A stretch of 5,964 bases of DNA from Dehalococcoidia bacterium UBA2158 (lineage in GTDB: Bacteria > Chloroflexota > Dehalococcoidia > Lucifugimonadales > UBA3495), in assembly GCA_002328185.1 (NCBI GenBank), contig DCWQ01000072.1, forward strand, positions 1,995 through 7,958, written 5' to 3'. The position numbers were made by a program, and so were the translations under genes. This document shows, one piece after another, positions 1 to 5,615 of this stretch (position 1 is the first letter of the stretch; the number at the start of each line of letters is the position of its first letter). The notes below the pieces were generated by a model that was given only the letters and a program-made list of their open reading frames with translations, was not told the origin of the DNA and made no database searches.

Positions 1-140
1 TGGTAGAGTCCGGCGAAGCTTCCGGAACTGTCCAGTACCTCGGGGCCGTGGGTGCTGGCGGCGAACCCTTTGATCCGCTCTTTCAGGCCGTCCATCCGTT
101 CCAGGTCAACGCCCGATTCCCGGTATGCTTCACTTGCCAA
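1..140 (-). CDS. purM: Phosphoribosylformylglycinamidine cyclo-ligase (AIR synthetase), N-terminal fragment
   Basis: Partial: the first 46 codons are present and the gene runs off the left edge. PurM closes the imidazole ring of FGAM to AIR with ATP, step 5 of cytosolic de novo purine synthesis. The reading frame opens with TTG at 140-138 and gives SEAYRESGVDLERMDGLKE, then IKGFAASTHGPEVLD and SGSFAGLY. This follows the family's N-terminal pattern (Y-x-x-[AS]-GVD, RIK, RPxVL, GxFxxL). The TTG start is supported by a strong Shine-Dalgarno GGGAGGAG ending 7 nt upstream. It lies 148 bp downstream of purF in the same direction, so the two probably form a purine operon. A motif usually reading GGxGxF is here SSGSF, a mild departure. 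Identification rests on a short but characteristic stretch. Confidence 0.85.
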   Translation of the reverse strand, partial: MASEAYRESGVDLERMDGLKERIKGFAASTHGPEVLDSSGSFAGLY

Positions 141-147
141 TTTGAGG

Positions 148-155
148 CTCCTCCC
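148..155 (-). promoter_or_regulatory. Ribosome binding site of purM
   Basis: GGGAGGAG on the minus strand; its AGGAG core ends 7 nt before the TTG codon at 140. The near-perfect match to the anti-Shine-Dalgarno decides the TTG start of purM, since no ATG or GTG is suitably placed. Confidence 0.75.
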
Positions 156-163
156 GTTCCCTT

Positions 164-208
164 CCGCCCGACGGCGGGCCGGATTAACCGACGCTGTAAA
201 AGGTTAAT
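164..208 (-). promoter_or_regulatory. Inverted repeats in the purF-purM spacer
   Basis: Two structures lie in the 148-bp spacer. One is a perfect 7-bp inverted repeat, ATTAACC (183-189) and GGTTAAT (202-208), separated by 12 nt. The other is a G+C-rich hairpin (CCGCC 164-168 with GGCGG 173-177, or alternatively GCCCG 166-170 with CGGGC 175-179) just upstream of the purM ribosome binding site. No T-run follows on the minus strand, so neither is an intrinsic terminator. A weak promoter-like pair TTGCCA (224-229), 17 nt, TAACCT (201-206) overlaps the first repeat. An operator or a leader fold for purM is possible, but function is inference only. Confidence 0.3.
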
Positions 209-288
209 TCAAGGGGGGCATGATGGCAAGGGGCAACGACGGCGATATAACGAACAGATTACGGGGTCCGGACTGGGGAAGAAGGGAG

Positions 289-1743
289 TTAATCAGACGC
301 CGGTCCGGCCTGTTCCAACGCGAACTTTGACAGTTCCAGTTGGATCGGCACTGGGTAGTCGCCGGTGAAACAAGCGTCGCAGAACCCTCCCTTGGTGCCG
401 CCCATCACCTTCATTAGGCCTTCCACACTCAGGTAACCCAGGCTGTCGGCGCCGACCAGGGCGCGAATCTCTTCCAGACTGTTGTTGGCGGCCAATAATT
501 CGTCGCGGGAAGCCATGTCCACGCCCATGAAGCATGGGTGTTTGATCGGTGGCGCGCACACCCGCATGTGGACCTCTTTGGCCCCACCTTTTTTGAGGAG
601 GTTCACCACATGGGGAGTCGTCGTGCCGCGGACGATGCTGTCGTCAACCACCACCAACCGCTTGCCCTGGATCACTTCCACCAGGGTGTTGAACTTCTGA
701 CGCACTCCCAAGTCGCGGAGGCGTTGTTCCGGCTCGATGAACGTCCGGCCCACGTAACGGTTCTTGACCAGCCCTTCACTGAAGGAGATGCCCGATTCCT
801 GGGCGTATCCCACGGCCGCGGCGGTGGACGAGTCCGGTATACCAATCACCAGGTCAGCGTCTACCGGATGCTCCCGGGCTAGTTCGGCTCCCAGTTGCTG
901 GCGTGCGGAGTGGACCAATTGGCCGGCCATCACGCTGTCGGGCCGGGCGAAGTAGATCAGTTCAAAAATACAGAGGGCTTGGCGTCCGGTGCCGCCGGAC
1001 CAGGTGGCCGTGCGGAGACCGTTGCCGTCGACGATCACGACTTCCCCCGGATCCAGTTCCCGGAGGTATTCGGCGCCGATGTGATCGAGGGCGCAGGACT
1101 CGGAGGCGACGACCCAACCGCCGTTCATCTTGCCCAAGCAGAGCGGGCGGATGCCCAGCGGGTCGCGGGCGGCGATCATAGTGTCTTTCGTTTGTATGAC
1201 TATCGAATATGCGCCTTCCAACTGGCGCATGCACTGGAAGACCCTTTCTTCCCAGGAAGAGCCGACAGCGTGGGCCAGCATCTGGGCGATGACTTCTGTG
1301 TCAGTCGTGGATGTGAACGTGCAGCCCCATGCATCTTGGAGCTGTTCTTTCAGTTGGACGGCGTTGATGATGTTGCCGTTGTTCGCTACTGCCAGTTGAC
1401 CGTGTTCGCCATCAACTAAAAGAGGCTGGGCGTTGCAGAGTTCGCTGCTGCCGCTGGTGGAGTATCTAGTGTGCCCGATCGCCATGTCGCCGACCAATGG
1501 GTAGAAGTCGTGCTCTCTGAAAATCTGAGTGACCAGGCCCATTTCGGCGTGGACGACCACGCTCTCGCCATTTGCGGCGGCTATTCCGGCGCTCTCTTGC
1601 CCGCGGTGCTGTAAGGCAAAAAGGCCGAAGAAAGCCAAACGGCTGGCATCCCCTTCAGGGGTAAAAACCCCTATCACCCCGCATTCTTCGTTGGGGTGAT
1701 CAAATGGGACGCGGCCGAAGGGGAGTTCCAGCTCGCTACTCAC
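289..1743 (-). CDS. purF: Amidophosphoribosyltransferase, Fe-S type
   Basis: Catalyses the first committed step of de novo purine synthesis: PRPP plus glutamine gives phosphoribosylamine. The 484-residue product has a 20-residue propeptide ending just before Cys21, the expected N-terminal nucleophile of the class II glutaminase domain (EECGVIGVF, then RGQESAGI, HTRYSTSG, NNGNI). The C-terminal phosphoribosyltransferase domain has the PRPP loop VVVDDSIVRGTT at 364-375. Cys258, Cys404, Cys455 and Cys458 match the four [4Fe-4S] ligands of the Bacillus-type enzyme; their spacing (146, 51, 3) is that of B. subtilis PurF as I recall it. The start is GTG: an in-frame TAA lies four codons upstream and no canonical start occurs between the GTG and Cys21. 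There is no ribosome binding site, and a -10 box sits 6 nt upstream, so the message looks leaderless. purM follows downstream. Confidence 0.97.
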   Translation of the reverse strand: MSSELELPFGRVPFDHPNEECGVIGVFTPEGDASRLAFFGLFALQHRGQESAGIAAANGESVVVHAEMGLVTQIFREHDFYPLVGDMAIGHTRYSTSGSSELCNAQPLLVDGEHGQLAVANNGNIINAVQLKEQLQDAWGCTFTSTTDTEVIAQMLAHAVGSSWEERVFQCMRQLEGAYSIVIQTKDTMIAARDPLGIRPLCLGKMNGGWVVASESCALDHIGAEYLRELDPGEVVIVDGNGLRTATWSGGTGRQALCIFELIYFARPDSVMAGQLVHSARQQLGAELAREHPVDADLVIGIPDSSTAAAVGYAQESGISFSEGLVKNRYVGRTFIEPEQRLRDLGVRQKFNTLVEVIQGKRLVVVDDSIVRGTTTPHVVNLLKKGGAKEVHMRVCAPPIKHPCFMGVDMASRDELLAANNSLEEIRALVGADSLGYLSVEGLMKVMGGTKGGFCDACFTGDYPVPIQLELSKFALEQAGPASD

Positions 1744-1749
1744 AGTGTT

Positions 1750-1779
1750 ATTTTATGTAATCCAATTTGCGGCGGTCAA
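1750..1779 (-). promoter_or_regulatory. purF promoter, apparently leaderless
   Basis: The minus strand shows TTGACC (1774-1779), an 18-nt spacer, then TAAAAT (1750-1755). Six bases (AACACT) separate the -10 box from the purF GTG, so the expected transcription start falls on or next to the first base of the start codon. The lack of any purine-rich ribosome binding site agrees with leaderless translation. The hexamers match the sigma70-type consensus at 5/6 and 5/6 positions. Confidence 0.6.
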
Positions 1780-1907
1780 CAGCAAGAACCGCAATTTAAA
1801 ACACTTTCTATCAATTAAGAATCTCGGCCAAGAAACCTTCGCTAAAAACCAACCCAATAAGAGTTGTTTAGCAGGCCCCGCTTCTCTACATCAATGATGC
1901 TGCGAAC

Positions 1908-1952
1908 CAGTCCATCTATATAAGGGACTGAGGTACCGGAAATTTGTCCCTT
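1908..1952 (-). promoter_or_regulatory. Competing hairpins after jag
   Basis: Just past the jag stop codon the segment GGGACTG (1924-1930) can pair in two exclusive ways. As AAGGGAC (1922-1928) it pairs with GTCCCTT (1946-1952), 7 bp with a 17-nt loop. As GGACTG (1925-1930) it pairs with CAGTCC (1908-1913), 6 bp with an 11-nt loop. No T-run follows, so neither is a textbook intrinsic terminator. It may protect or end the 3' end of the rpmH-to-jag message, or regulate read-through into purF. The rest of the 208-bp spacer (1744-1951) is relatively A+T-rich and holds a small palindrome CATCAATGATG (plus strand, about 1889-1899) and the purF promoter; no ORF was recognised there. Confidence 0.35.
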
Positions 1953-2638
1953 TAGTTCCGGCTTGGCATGATCGTGACCTTTCGGCCCTCGCCCTCTCCC
2001 GTGCTTTCGGTGGACACACCAGGGTGGTCGGTGAGGCTGGTGTGAATTATGCGCCGGTCGGCCGGGGGCATGGGCTCCAGGGTGATGCTGCGGTTGGTCT
2101 GGGCCACCCTTTCAGCCACCTTGGTGGCCATGTCGCGGAGCTGGACCTCCCGCCGTTGACGGTAGTTCTCCACGTCCAGGACTACTCGGACGCCTTCAAA
2201 CTGCTTCCGGACGATGAGGTTGACTAGGAATTGCAGCGCCTGCAGAGTCTGGCCCCGGCGACCGATCAGCAGACCGGAGTCCTCTCCGGCGAGGTCGATG
2301 ATGGGTCCGCCGGATTCCGGGTCGTTGGCGGCCCGCAAGGTCCGGCTGACGTTTACACCGGCTGCTTCGAGGATGCGCCCGACAGCGTCCGTGGCTACGC
2401 CTGCAGCGGTGGTATCCCCTTCTGCGGTGGTTGGCACTCCCGCGGTGTTTCGTCCCGCGGATATCCTGGTTACTCGGACCCGGGCGGACTCTGAGCCGAT
2501 GCCCAGGAATCCGGTCTTACCCTTACTTAGTATTTCTACCTCGGCCTCGTCGCGGTCGGCGTCGAGTTCTTTCAGTCCCAGCTCTATTGCTTCGTCGACG
2601 GTTGGGGCGCTCATCACTATCTCTGTTATCTGTTCCAT
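1952..2638 (-). CDS. jag: Jag / KhpB / EloR RNA-binding protein (SpoIIIJ-associated)
   Basis: RNA-binding regulator usually encoded next to yidC and linked in Firmicutes to cell elongation and envelope synthesis; in the cytosol it can pair with KhpA. All three expected domains are visible in the 228 residues: a Jag-N domain at about 1-57 ending in KGKTGFLGIG and ARVRV; a KH domain with GRRG loop at 126-129 (GLLIGRRGQTLQALQFLVN); and a C-terminal R3H domain with R195-x3-H199 in PADRRIIHTSL, ending GRKVTIMP. A low-complexity Ala/Thr/Gly linker (about 60-85) joins Jag-N to KH. The ATG start is supported by GGAGGAG at 2649-2655 inside yidC and by Jag-N homology beginning within a few residues. 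The first 116 bp overlap the end of yidC in another frame, which suggests translational coupling. Confidence 0.95.
   Translation of the reverse strand: MEQITEIVMSAPTVDEAIELGLKELDADRDEAEVEILSKGKTGFLGIGSESARVRVTRISAGRNTAGVPTTAEGDTTAAGVATDAVGRILEAAGVNVSRTLRAANDPESGGPIIDLAGEDSGLLIGRRGQTLQALQFLVNLIVRKQFEGVRVVLDVENYRQRREVQLRDMATKVAERVAQTNRSITLEPMPPADRRIIHTSLTDHPGVSTESTGEGEGRKVTIMPSRN
2523..2638 (-). other. 116-bp overlap of yidC and jag (dual coding)
   Basis: The last 38 codons of yidC and the first 38 codons of jag share the same DNA; jag reads +1 relative to yidC. The jag frame gives an acidic Jag-N segment rich in Asp and Glu (GAC, GAG codons), and the same bases give CGA/CGC/CGG/CGT-type Arg codons in yidC, producing its basic tail. 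The ribosome binding site of jag (2649-2655) also lies in yidC. Both frames are supported: jag by homology of its N-domain, yidC because its frame stays open to TAA at 2523. Confidence 0.85.
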
Positions 2639-3458
2639 GTTCTAACGACTCCTCCAGTAGGACATCTTGGGATGCCTTGTTTGCTGCGGGAACCCCCGCC
2701 GGTGCAGCTTTGGGGAACAACGGGAACAATGGTCCCCAGCCACCAGTTACGAAGTATTGGATCGCTATGCCGATCACGTTGGATGTTACCCAATAAAGGG
2801 CCAGTCCGCTGGGCAATGTGAACGAGAAGAACGCAATCATCAGCGGCATCAGCCAGAGCATCATCGCCTGGTTGCCCGATTGCCTTGGGTCCGTGGACGG
2901 TTGCATGGTCATCTTCTGCTGGACCCAGGTGGACGCGAAGACGAGCACCGGCATGATTATGTTGGTAGGGTCGGACACTGACAGGTCCAACCACAGGAAA
3001 TTCGCATTCAACGGCGCCGCCGAATAGATGGGCGCGATGGGTATCCAGGCGTACAACTTTTCGGATAACCCAACCAGGTCGTCCGGTTTTGAGAACACGG
3101 TCTGGATCAACACCCGGAACAGCCCGATCAAGACAGGCATCTGGACGATCATCGGGCCCAGACAGCCAAGCGGGCTGACCCCGGCCTCCCGGTACAGGCG
3201 CATGGTCTCCTGGGAAACGCGGGACCGGTCCCTGGAATACCGGTCTTGAATCTCCTTCAGCTTCGGCTGGAGCGCGCTCATGGCCCGCATCTGCTTGAGT
3301 TGTTTCAGCGTGAGCGGCATGGTGATAAGCCGTATGAAAGCGGTCAGGGTGATGATCGCTAAACCCATATTGCTGAATAGGATGGTGTAAAGCACTACCA
3401 GCCCGTTGAGCATGGGTCGAATTATCAGTTCGGTCCAGAGGAATGAAATGGCCTCCAA
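2523..3458 (-). CDS. yidC: Membrane protein insertase YidC/Oxa1 family, short (monoderm) type
   Basis: Inserts membrane proteins into the cytoplasmic membrane, alone or with Sec. The 311-residue protein lacks the large periplasmic domain of Gram-negative YidC. It shows five likely membrane segments (about 17-48, 100-123, 166-182, 198-214, 218-238) and a cytosolic amphipathic hairpin at about 50-95 (LKQLKQMRAMSALQPKLKEI). Arg43 in TAFIRLITMPLT matches the conserved intramembrane Arg of the hydrophilic groove, and PMIVQMPVLIGLFRVL and PSGLALYWVTSN are family signatures. The tail 284-311 carries 13 Arg and one Lys; such tails bind ribosomes in related insertases, which is inferred here. The start is TTG, chosen because GAGGT (3467-3471) lies 8 nt upstream; the next in-frame ATG (residue 16) would cut into the first helix. 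It lies 44 bp after the lipoprotein gene and overlaps jag by 116 bp. Confidence 0.95.
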   Translation of the reverse strand: MEAISFLWTELIIRPMLNGLVVLYTILFSNMGLAIITLTAFIRLITMPLTLKQLKQMRAMSALQPKLKEIQDRYSRDRSRVSQETMRLYREAGVSPLGCLGPMIVQMPVLIGLFRVLIQTVFSKPDDLVGLSEKLYAWIPIAPIYSAAPLNANFLWLDLSVSDPTNIIMPVLVFASTWVQQKMTMQPSTDPRQSGNQAMMLWLMPLMIAFFSFTLPSGLALYWVTSNVIGIAIQYFVTGGWGPLFPLFPKAAPAGVPAANKASQDVLLEESLEHGTDNRDSDERPNRRRSNRAGTERTRRRPRRGRGRNTK

Positions 3459-3466
3459 AGAGTCCT

Positions 3467-3471
3467 ACCTC
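3467..3471 (-). promoter_or_regulatory. Ribosome binding site of yidC
   Basis: GAGGT on the minus strand, followed by 8 nt and then the TTG codon at 3458. It decides the TTG start, because no ATG or GTG is available nearby. Confidence 0.6.
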
Positions 3472-3474
3472 GCT

Positions 3475-3490
3475 ACCGGACTTGTCCGGT
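3475..3490 (-). promoter_or_regulatory. Perfect hairpin in the lipoprotein gene-yidC spacer
   Basis: ACCGGAC (3475-3481) and GTCCGGT (3484-3490) form a perfect inverted repeat. As RNA it is a 6-bp stem ACCGGA/TCCGGT with the tetraloop CAAG. It sits 3 nt upstream of the yidC ribosome binding site and 12 nt past the preceding stop codon. No T-run follows, so it is not an intrinsic terminator. It could be an RNA-processing or stability site, or a modulator of yidC translation; this is inference. Confidence 0.4.
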
Positions 3491-3502
3491 TGGATTTATG
3501 GG

Positions 3503-4735
3503 TTAGGGGTTGCATCGGCCGCTCATAGTGTCCACGCACCATACGTTGCGTTGCCCGCTGCTGAATTCTATGCGCCTAACAGTCTTATCCTGTGATCCGA
3601 CGTACACGGAATCGCCGACGGCGAACAAAGGCGCTTTTATCTCGGCGTCGCCGATCTTCTGGTTGAACAACACGCGCTGCAGGCCCAAATCGCCGGCCCT
3701 AGTGTCCAGCAATAAGAGATTCCCGTCTTTCGCCGCCACCACCAAGCCGTTCGGTACCAAAACGGGGGTCGAGACTATGGCAGAACCCACGTTATGTTTC
3801 CAGAGCAGGTTGCCGTTCCGGTCAATAGCGTATATGTTGCCGTCCATGTTTGCGGCGAAGATGGTGTTTTCGTCTGTGATGGCCCCGGCCCAGAACCAGT
3901 TTTCGCCTTCGATCGCCCACTGCAGTGTTCCATCGTCAGCTGAGTAAGCGTAGATCGTTTTGTCGAAAGAACCGGCGATTACTTTGCCGTCGAAGACCAA
4001 TGGTTTTCCGGCAATTACGCCGTCGGTTTCTTGATGCCAGACCTCCTCGCCGTCGTCCAGGTTTACCGCATAGAGGTTGTGGTCTAGGGACCCAAAGTAG
4101 GCGACTCCGTCTTGCACCGCTGGCGTTGACCAGATTGCAGCGCCGGTGCGGAACGGGTTCCAGAACTGGTTCCCATTCTTGGCGGTGTAGGCATAGAGAA
4201 ACCCATCTTCCGATGGGGCCAATATGATGTCGTGAGTGGGGTCGTAGGCCAGTCCGGCCACCAAAGGATCAGGCTTTATAAAGGGGTTATCAGGCCTTTT
4301 CCAGCCCTCCCCAGTTAGATTGCCAGTCTCGATATCCAGGGCGTAGACGAAACCATCGATTCCGCTAACGTAGACAAGCCCATCAACCACCAAGGGAGTA
4401 TTGTAGACGCCGTGTAGGTCGTCTTGGGCGCCGGCAGGGAAGGTCCAGGTTGGCTGGAGATTGCCAGAGCCGTCGTCTTTGAAGGCCTTTACTTCGCCGT
4501 CTTTGGTGCCGATGTAGACGACGCCACCGCTGCTGACCGTGGGGTTCCAGCCGTCGCTCTGGTCCCCGATATTCCGGGTGCAGCCGATGAGGATCGGTAT
4601 CAGCATCAGGGCGGATAGAATCAGCAGCCGCCGGTTCGGCAATCTCTTTTTGGGAATGGCTCGGGGCACCACGGATGCCGGTTTGGCGGGAGAGTTGTGG
4701 ATGTTAGGTTCCAACAGGCAGTTAGGGGTTTTCAC
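3503..4735 (-). CDS. BamB-like PQQ-repeat beta-propeller lipoprotein
   Basis: The 410-residue product begins with a hydrophilic stretch, then a basic region (KKRLPNRR) and a hydrophobic core (LLILSALMLIPILIGC) ending in a lipobox with Cys52, so it is probably a lipid-anchored extracytoplasmic protein. The rest shows eight repeats of the PQQ/BamB propeller motif ([VI]xxGsxDGxxYAxd), near residues 73, 121, 170, 212, 252, 291, 331 and 377, matching the eight-blade BamB fold. Two Cys (400, 408) close to the end could form a disulfide. The GTG start overlaps the yidD stop as GTGA, which suggests coupling, but the ribosome binding site is weak; GTG codons at residues 22-23 would give a more typical signal peptide. 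In Gram-negatives BamB works in outer-membrane assembly. In this apparent monoderm the role is unknown, and a scaffold for YidC clients is a guess. Confidence 0.85.
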   Translation of the reverse strand: MKTPNCLLEPNIHNSPAKPASVVPRAIPKKRLPNRRLLILSALMLIPILIGCTRNIGDQSDGWNPTVSSGGVVYIGTKDGEVKAFKDDGSGNLQPTWTFPAGAQDDLHGVYNTPLVVDGLVYVSGIDGFVYALDIETGNLTGEGWKRPDNPFIKPDPLVAGLAYDPTHDIILAPSEDGFLYAYTAKNGNQFWNPFRTGAAIWSTPAVQDGVAYFGSLDHNLYAVNLDDGEEVWHQETDGVIAGKPLVFDGKVIAGSFDKTIYAYSADDGTLQWAIEGENWFWAGAITDENTIFAANMDGNIYAIDRNGNLLWKHNVGSAIVSTPVLVPNGLVVAAKDGNLLLLDTRAGDLGLQRVLFNQKIGDAEIKAPLFAVGDSVYVGSQDKTVRRIEFSSGQRNVWCVDTMSGRCNP

Positions 4736-4941
4736 AGTACGGGGTCATATCCTTGGCCACCCAAAGGACGGCAGCGGCCCAGGCGTTTGACGCCAAGCCA
4801 GACTCCTTTAAGGACTCCGTATTTCTCCACTGCCTCTTGGGAATATTGAGAACAACTGGGGTAATACCGGCATGATGCGGGCAGAAATGGCGAAAGGGTC
4901 TTTTGATATAGCCAGATCGCGGAGAGCACAACATACTTCAT
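4732..4941 (-). CDS. yidD: Membrane protein insertion efficiency factor YidD
   Basis: Small, membrane-associated protein that aids YidC-dependent insertion. The 69-residue length is normal for the family. The signature is nearly complete: an amphipathic N-terminus (SAIWLYQKTLSPFLP), then SCRYYPSCSQYSQEAV, KYGVLKGVWLGVKRLGRC, and the end GGQGYDPV. The conserved Cys are at 24, 30 and 57. The ATG start lies 21 bp after the rnpA stop codon, with only a weak ribosome binding site (ACGGA), so translation may depend on coupling to rnpA. Its TGA stop overlaps the GTG of the downstream lipoprotein gene, so yidD and yidC are separated by that gene instead of being adjacent. Confidence 0.96.
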   Translation of the reverse strand: MKYVVLSAIWLYQKTLSPFLPASCRYYPSCSQYSQEAVEKYGVLKGVWLGVKRLGRCRPLGGQGYDPVL

Positions 4942-4962
4942 CTAAGCAAGTCCGTCTGTGAT

Positions 4963-5367
4963 TTAATCGGACGGCGAGCCTGAAGCCTCGCCCGAAATTT
5001 GGTCCACGATAGGTCCTGGACCGGTGGGCTGTGGAGCTTTGTCCACGATATTGGCGCGTTGCAAAAGATTGTCCGTCGCGTCTTTCAGTTCCTGATACTT
5101 GGCCTTCCCGGCCCCGCGACGGACTATGAATAAGGCATCCCACCCTGCTTTTACCGGGTTTAAGCGGACCGCCTCCCGCAGCCGTCTTTTTACCCTGTTT
5201 CTTACAGCGGCGTTCCCGACGCGCTTGCTCACTAGAAACCCAAACCTGCTGCAGTCGGAGCCGTTGGCCAGGTATCTGATGACCAGCAACCGGTTGGCTG
5301 CGCTGCTGCCCTCGACATGAATCTGGGAAAACCGTTTGGCGCCAGTGAGCCGTTGCCTGCGCTGCAT
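4963..5367 (-). CDS. rnpA: Ribonuclease P protein component
   Basis: Protein subunit of RNase P; it helps the catalytic RNA (not in this window) remove 5' leaders from precursor tRNAs. The 134 residues include RFGFLVSKRVGNAAVRNRVK, covering the RNR motif (Arg56-Asn57-Arg58) followed by RRLREAVR, then DALFIVRRGA near 77-86, all family hallmarks. The last 25 or so residues (APQPTGPGPIVDQ onward) are a Pro/Gly/Ser-rich acidic extension beyond the usual core. The start is ATG; a possible GGAG at 5380-5383 sits 12 nt upstream inside a small inverted repeat. It follows rpmH by 86 bp, the classical rpmH-rnpA order, and is probably transcribed from the rpmH promoter. Confidence 0.96.
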   Translation of the reverse strand: MQRRQRLTGAKRFSQIHVEGSSAANRLLVIRYLANGSDCSRFGFLVSKRVGNAAVRNRVKRRLREAVRLNPVKAGWDALFIVRRGAGKAKYQELKDATDNLLQRANIVDKAPQPTGPGPIVDQISGEASGSPSD

Positions 5368-5369
5368 TA

Positions 5370-5385
5370 CCGGACTGAACTCCGG
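5370..5385 (-). promoter_or_regulatory. Small inverted repeat at the rnpA start
   Basis: CCGGA (5381-5385) and TCCGG (5370-5374) flank a 6-nt loop two bases before the rnpA ATG. The arms include most of the only Shine-Dalgarno-like GGAG (5380-5383). Folding could mask the site and limit RnpA synthesis relative to L34; this is inference from a short 5-bp stem. Confidence 0.25.
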
Positions 5386-5453
5386 ACGGTACTACTTGGG
5401 TGGGTTTGCCAGTGAGCGTCTGGTCGCACGCCTGGATATATAGGGCGCTGGTT

Positions 5454-5591
5454 TTAGACTGTCAGCTGATGACGGCCTTTGAACCGCCGTCTTTTTAAAA
5501 TGGCCCTTCCGTCGGAAGTACTTGAGCGGTGACGGAAGCCGTGCACCCGCATCCTGCGTCGTTTCTTGGGTTGGTAGGTACGTTTAACCAA
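5454..5591 (-). CDS. rpmH: Large ribosomal subunit protein bL34
   Basis: Small basic protein of the 50S ribosomal subunit. The 45-residue product starts MVKRTYQPKKRRRMRVHGF, continues with SDGRAILKRRRFKGRHQLTV and ends in TAA. This matches the bL34 pattern throughout (KRTYQP, HGF, GRxxLKRRRxKGR, LTV). The start is TTG at 5591-5589; no ATG or GTG is in frame, and GGAGTAAGGA (5601-5610) lies upstream with its AAGGA 9 nt from the TTG. Val follows the initiator where many homologues begin directly MKRTYQP. The segment usually RxxTxxG is here RHRSSTSDG. It is the first gene after a strong promoter, with rnpA next in line. Confidence 0.96.
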   Translation of the reverse strand: MVKRTYQPKKRRRMRVHGFRHRSSTSDGRAILKRRRFKGRHQLTV

Positions 5592-5600
5592 TGATACACA

Positions 5601-5610
5601 TCCTTACTCC
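5601..5610 (-). promoter_or_regulatory. Ribosome binding site of rpmH
   Basis: GGAGTAAGGA on the minus strand. AAGGA is 9 nt before the TTG start of rpmH. GGAG is 5 nt before an out-of-frame ATG (5602-5600) that opens a five-codon ORF, MCIIG, whose TAA lies inside the second and third codons of rpmH. The site therefore could serve either start. Confidence 0.5.
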
Positions 5611-5615
5611 GAAGA

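Noticed and set aside
48..368. A 106-codon plus-strand ORF across the purF-purM spacer
   Set aside because: It overlaps the starts and ends of two real minus-strand genes and its product resembles no family; composition is that of a shadow frame.
895..1419. A 174-codon plus-strand ORF
   Set aside because: It lies entirely opposite purF, whose identity is certain. It has no ribosome binding site and no recognisable domain, and long antisense ORFs are common in G+C-rich coding DNA.
1744..1951. A tRNA or small RNA gene in the jag-purF spacer
   Set aside because: No cloverleaf, T-loop consensus or terminator could be found; the spacer is better explained by the promoter and short inverted repeats.
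1922..1952. Intrinsic terminator after jag
   Set aside because: The stem is only 7 bp with a 17-nt loop and no T-run follows on the minus strand, so I list it as a possible regulatory fold only.
2214..2645. A 143-codon plus-strand ORF opposite jag
   Set aside because: Rich in Ser/Ala/Pro as expected from the complement of jag; no start signal or motif.
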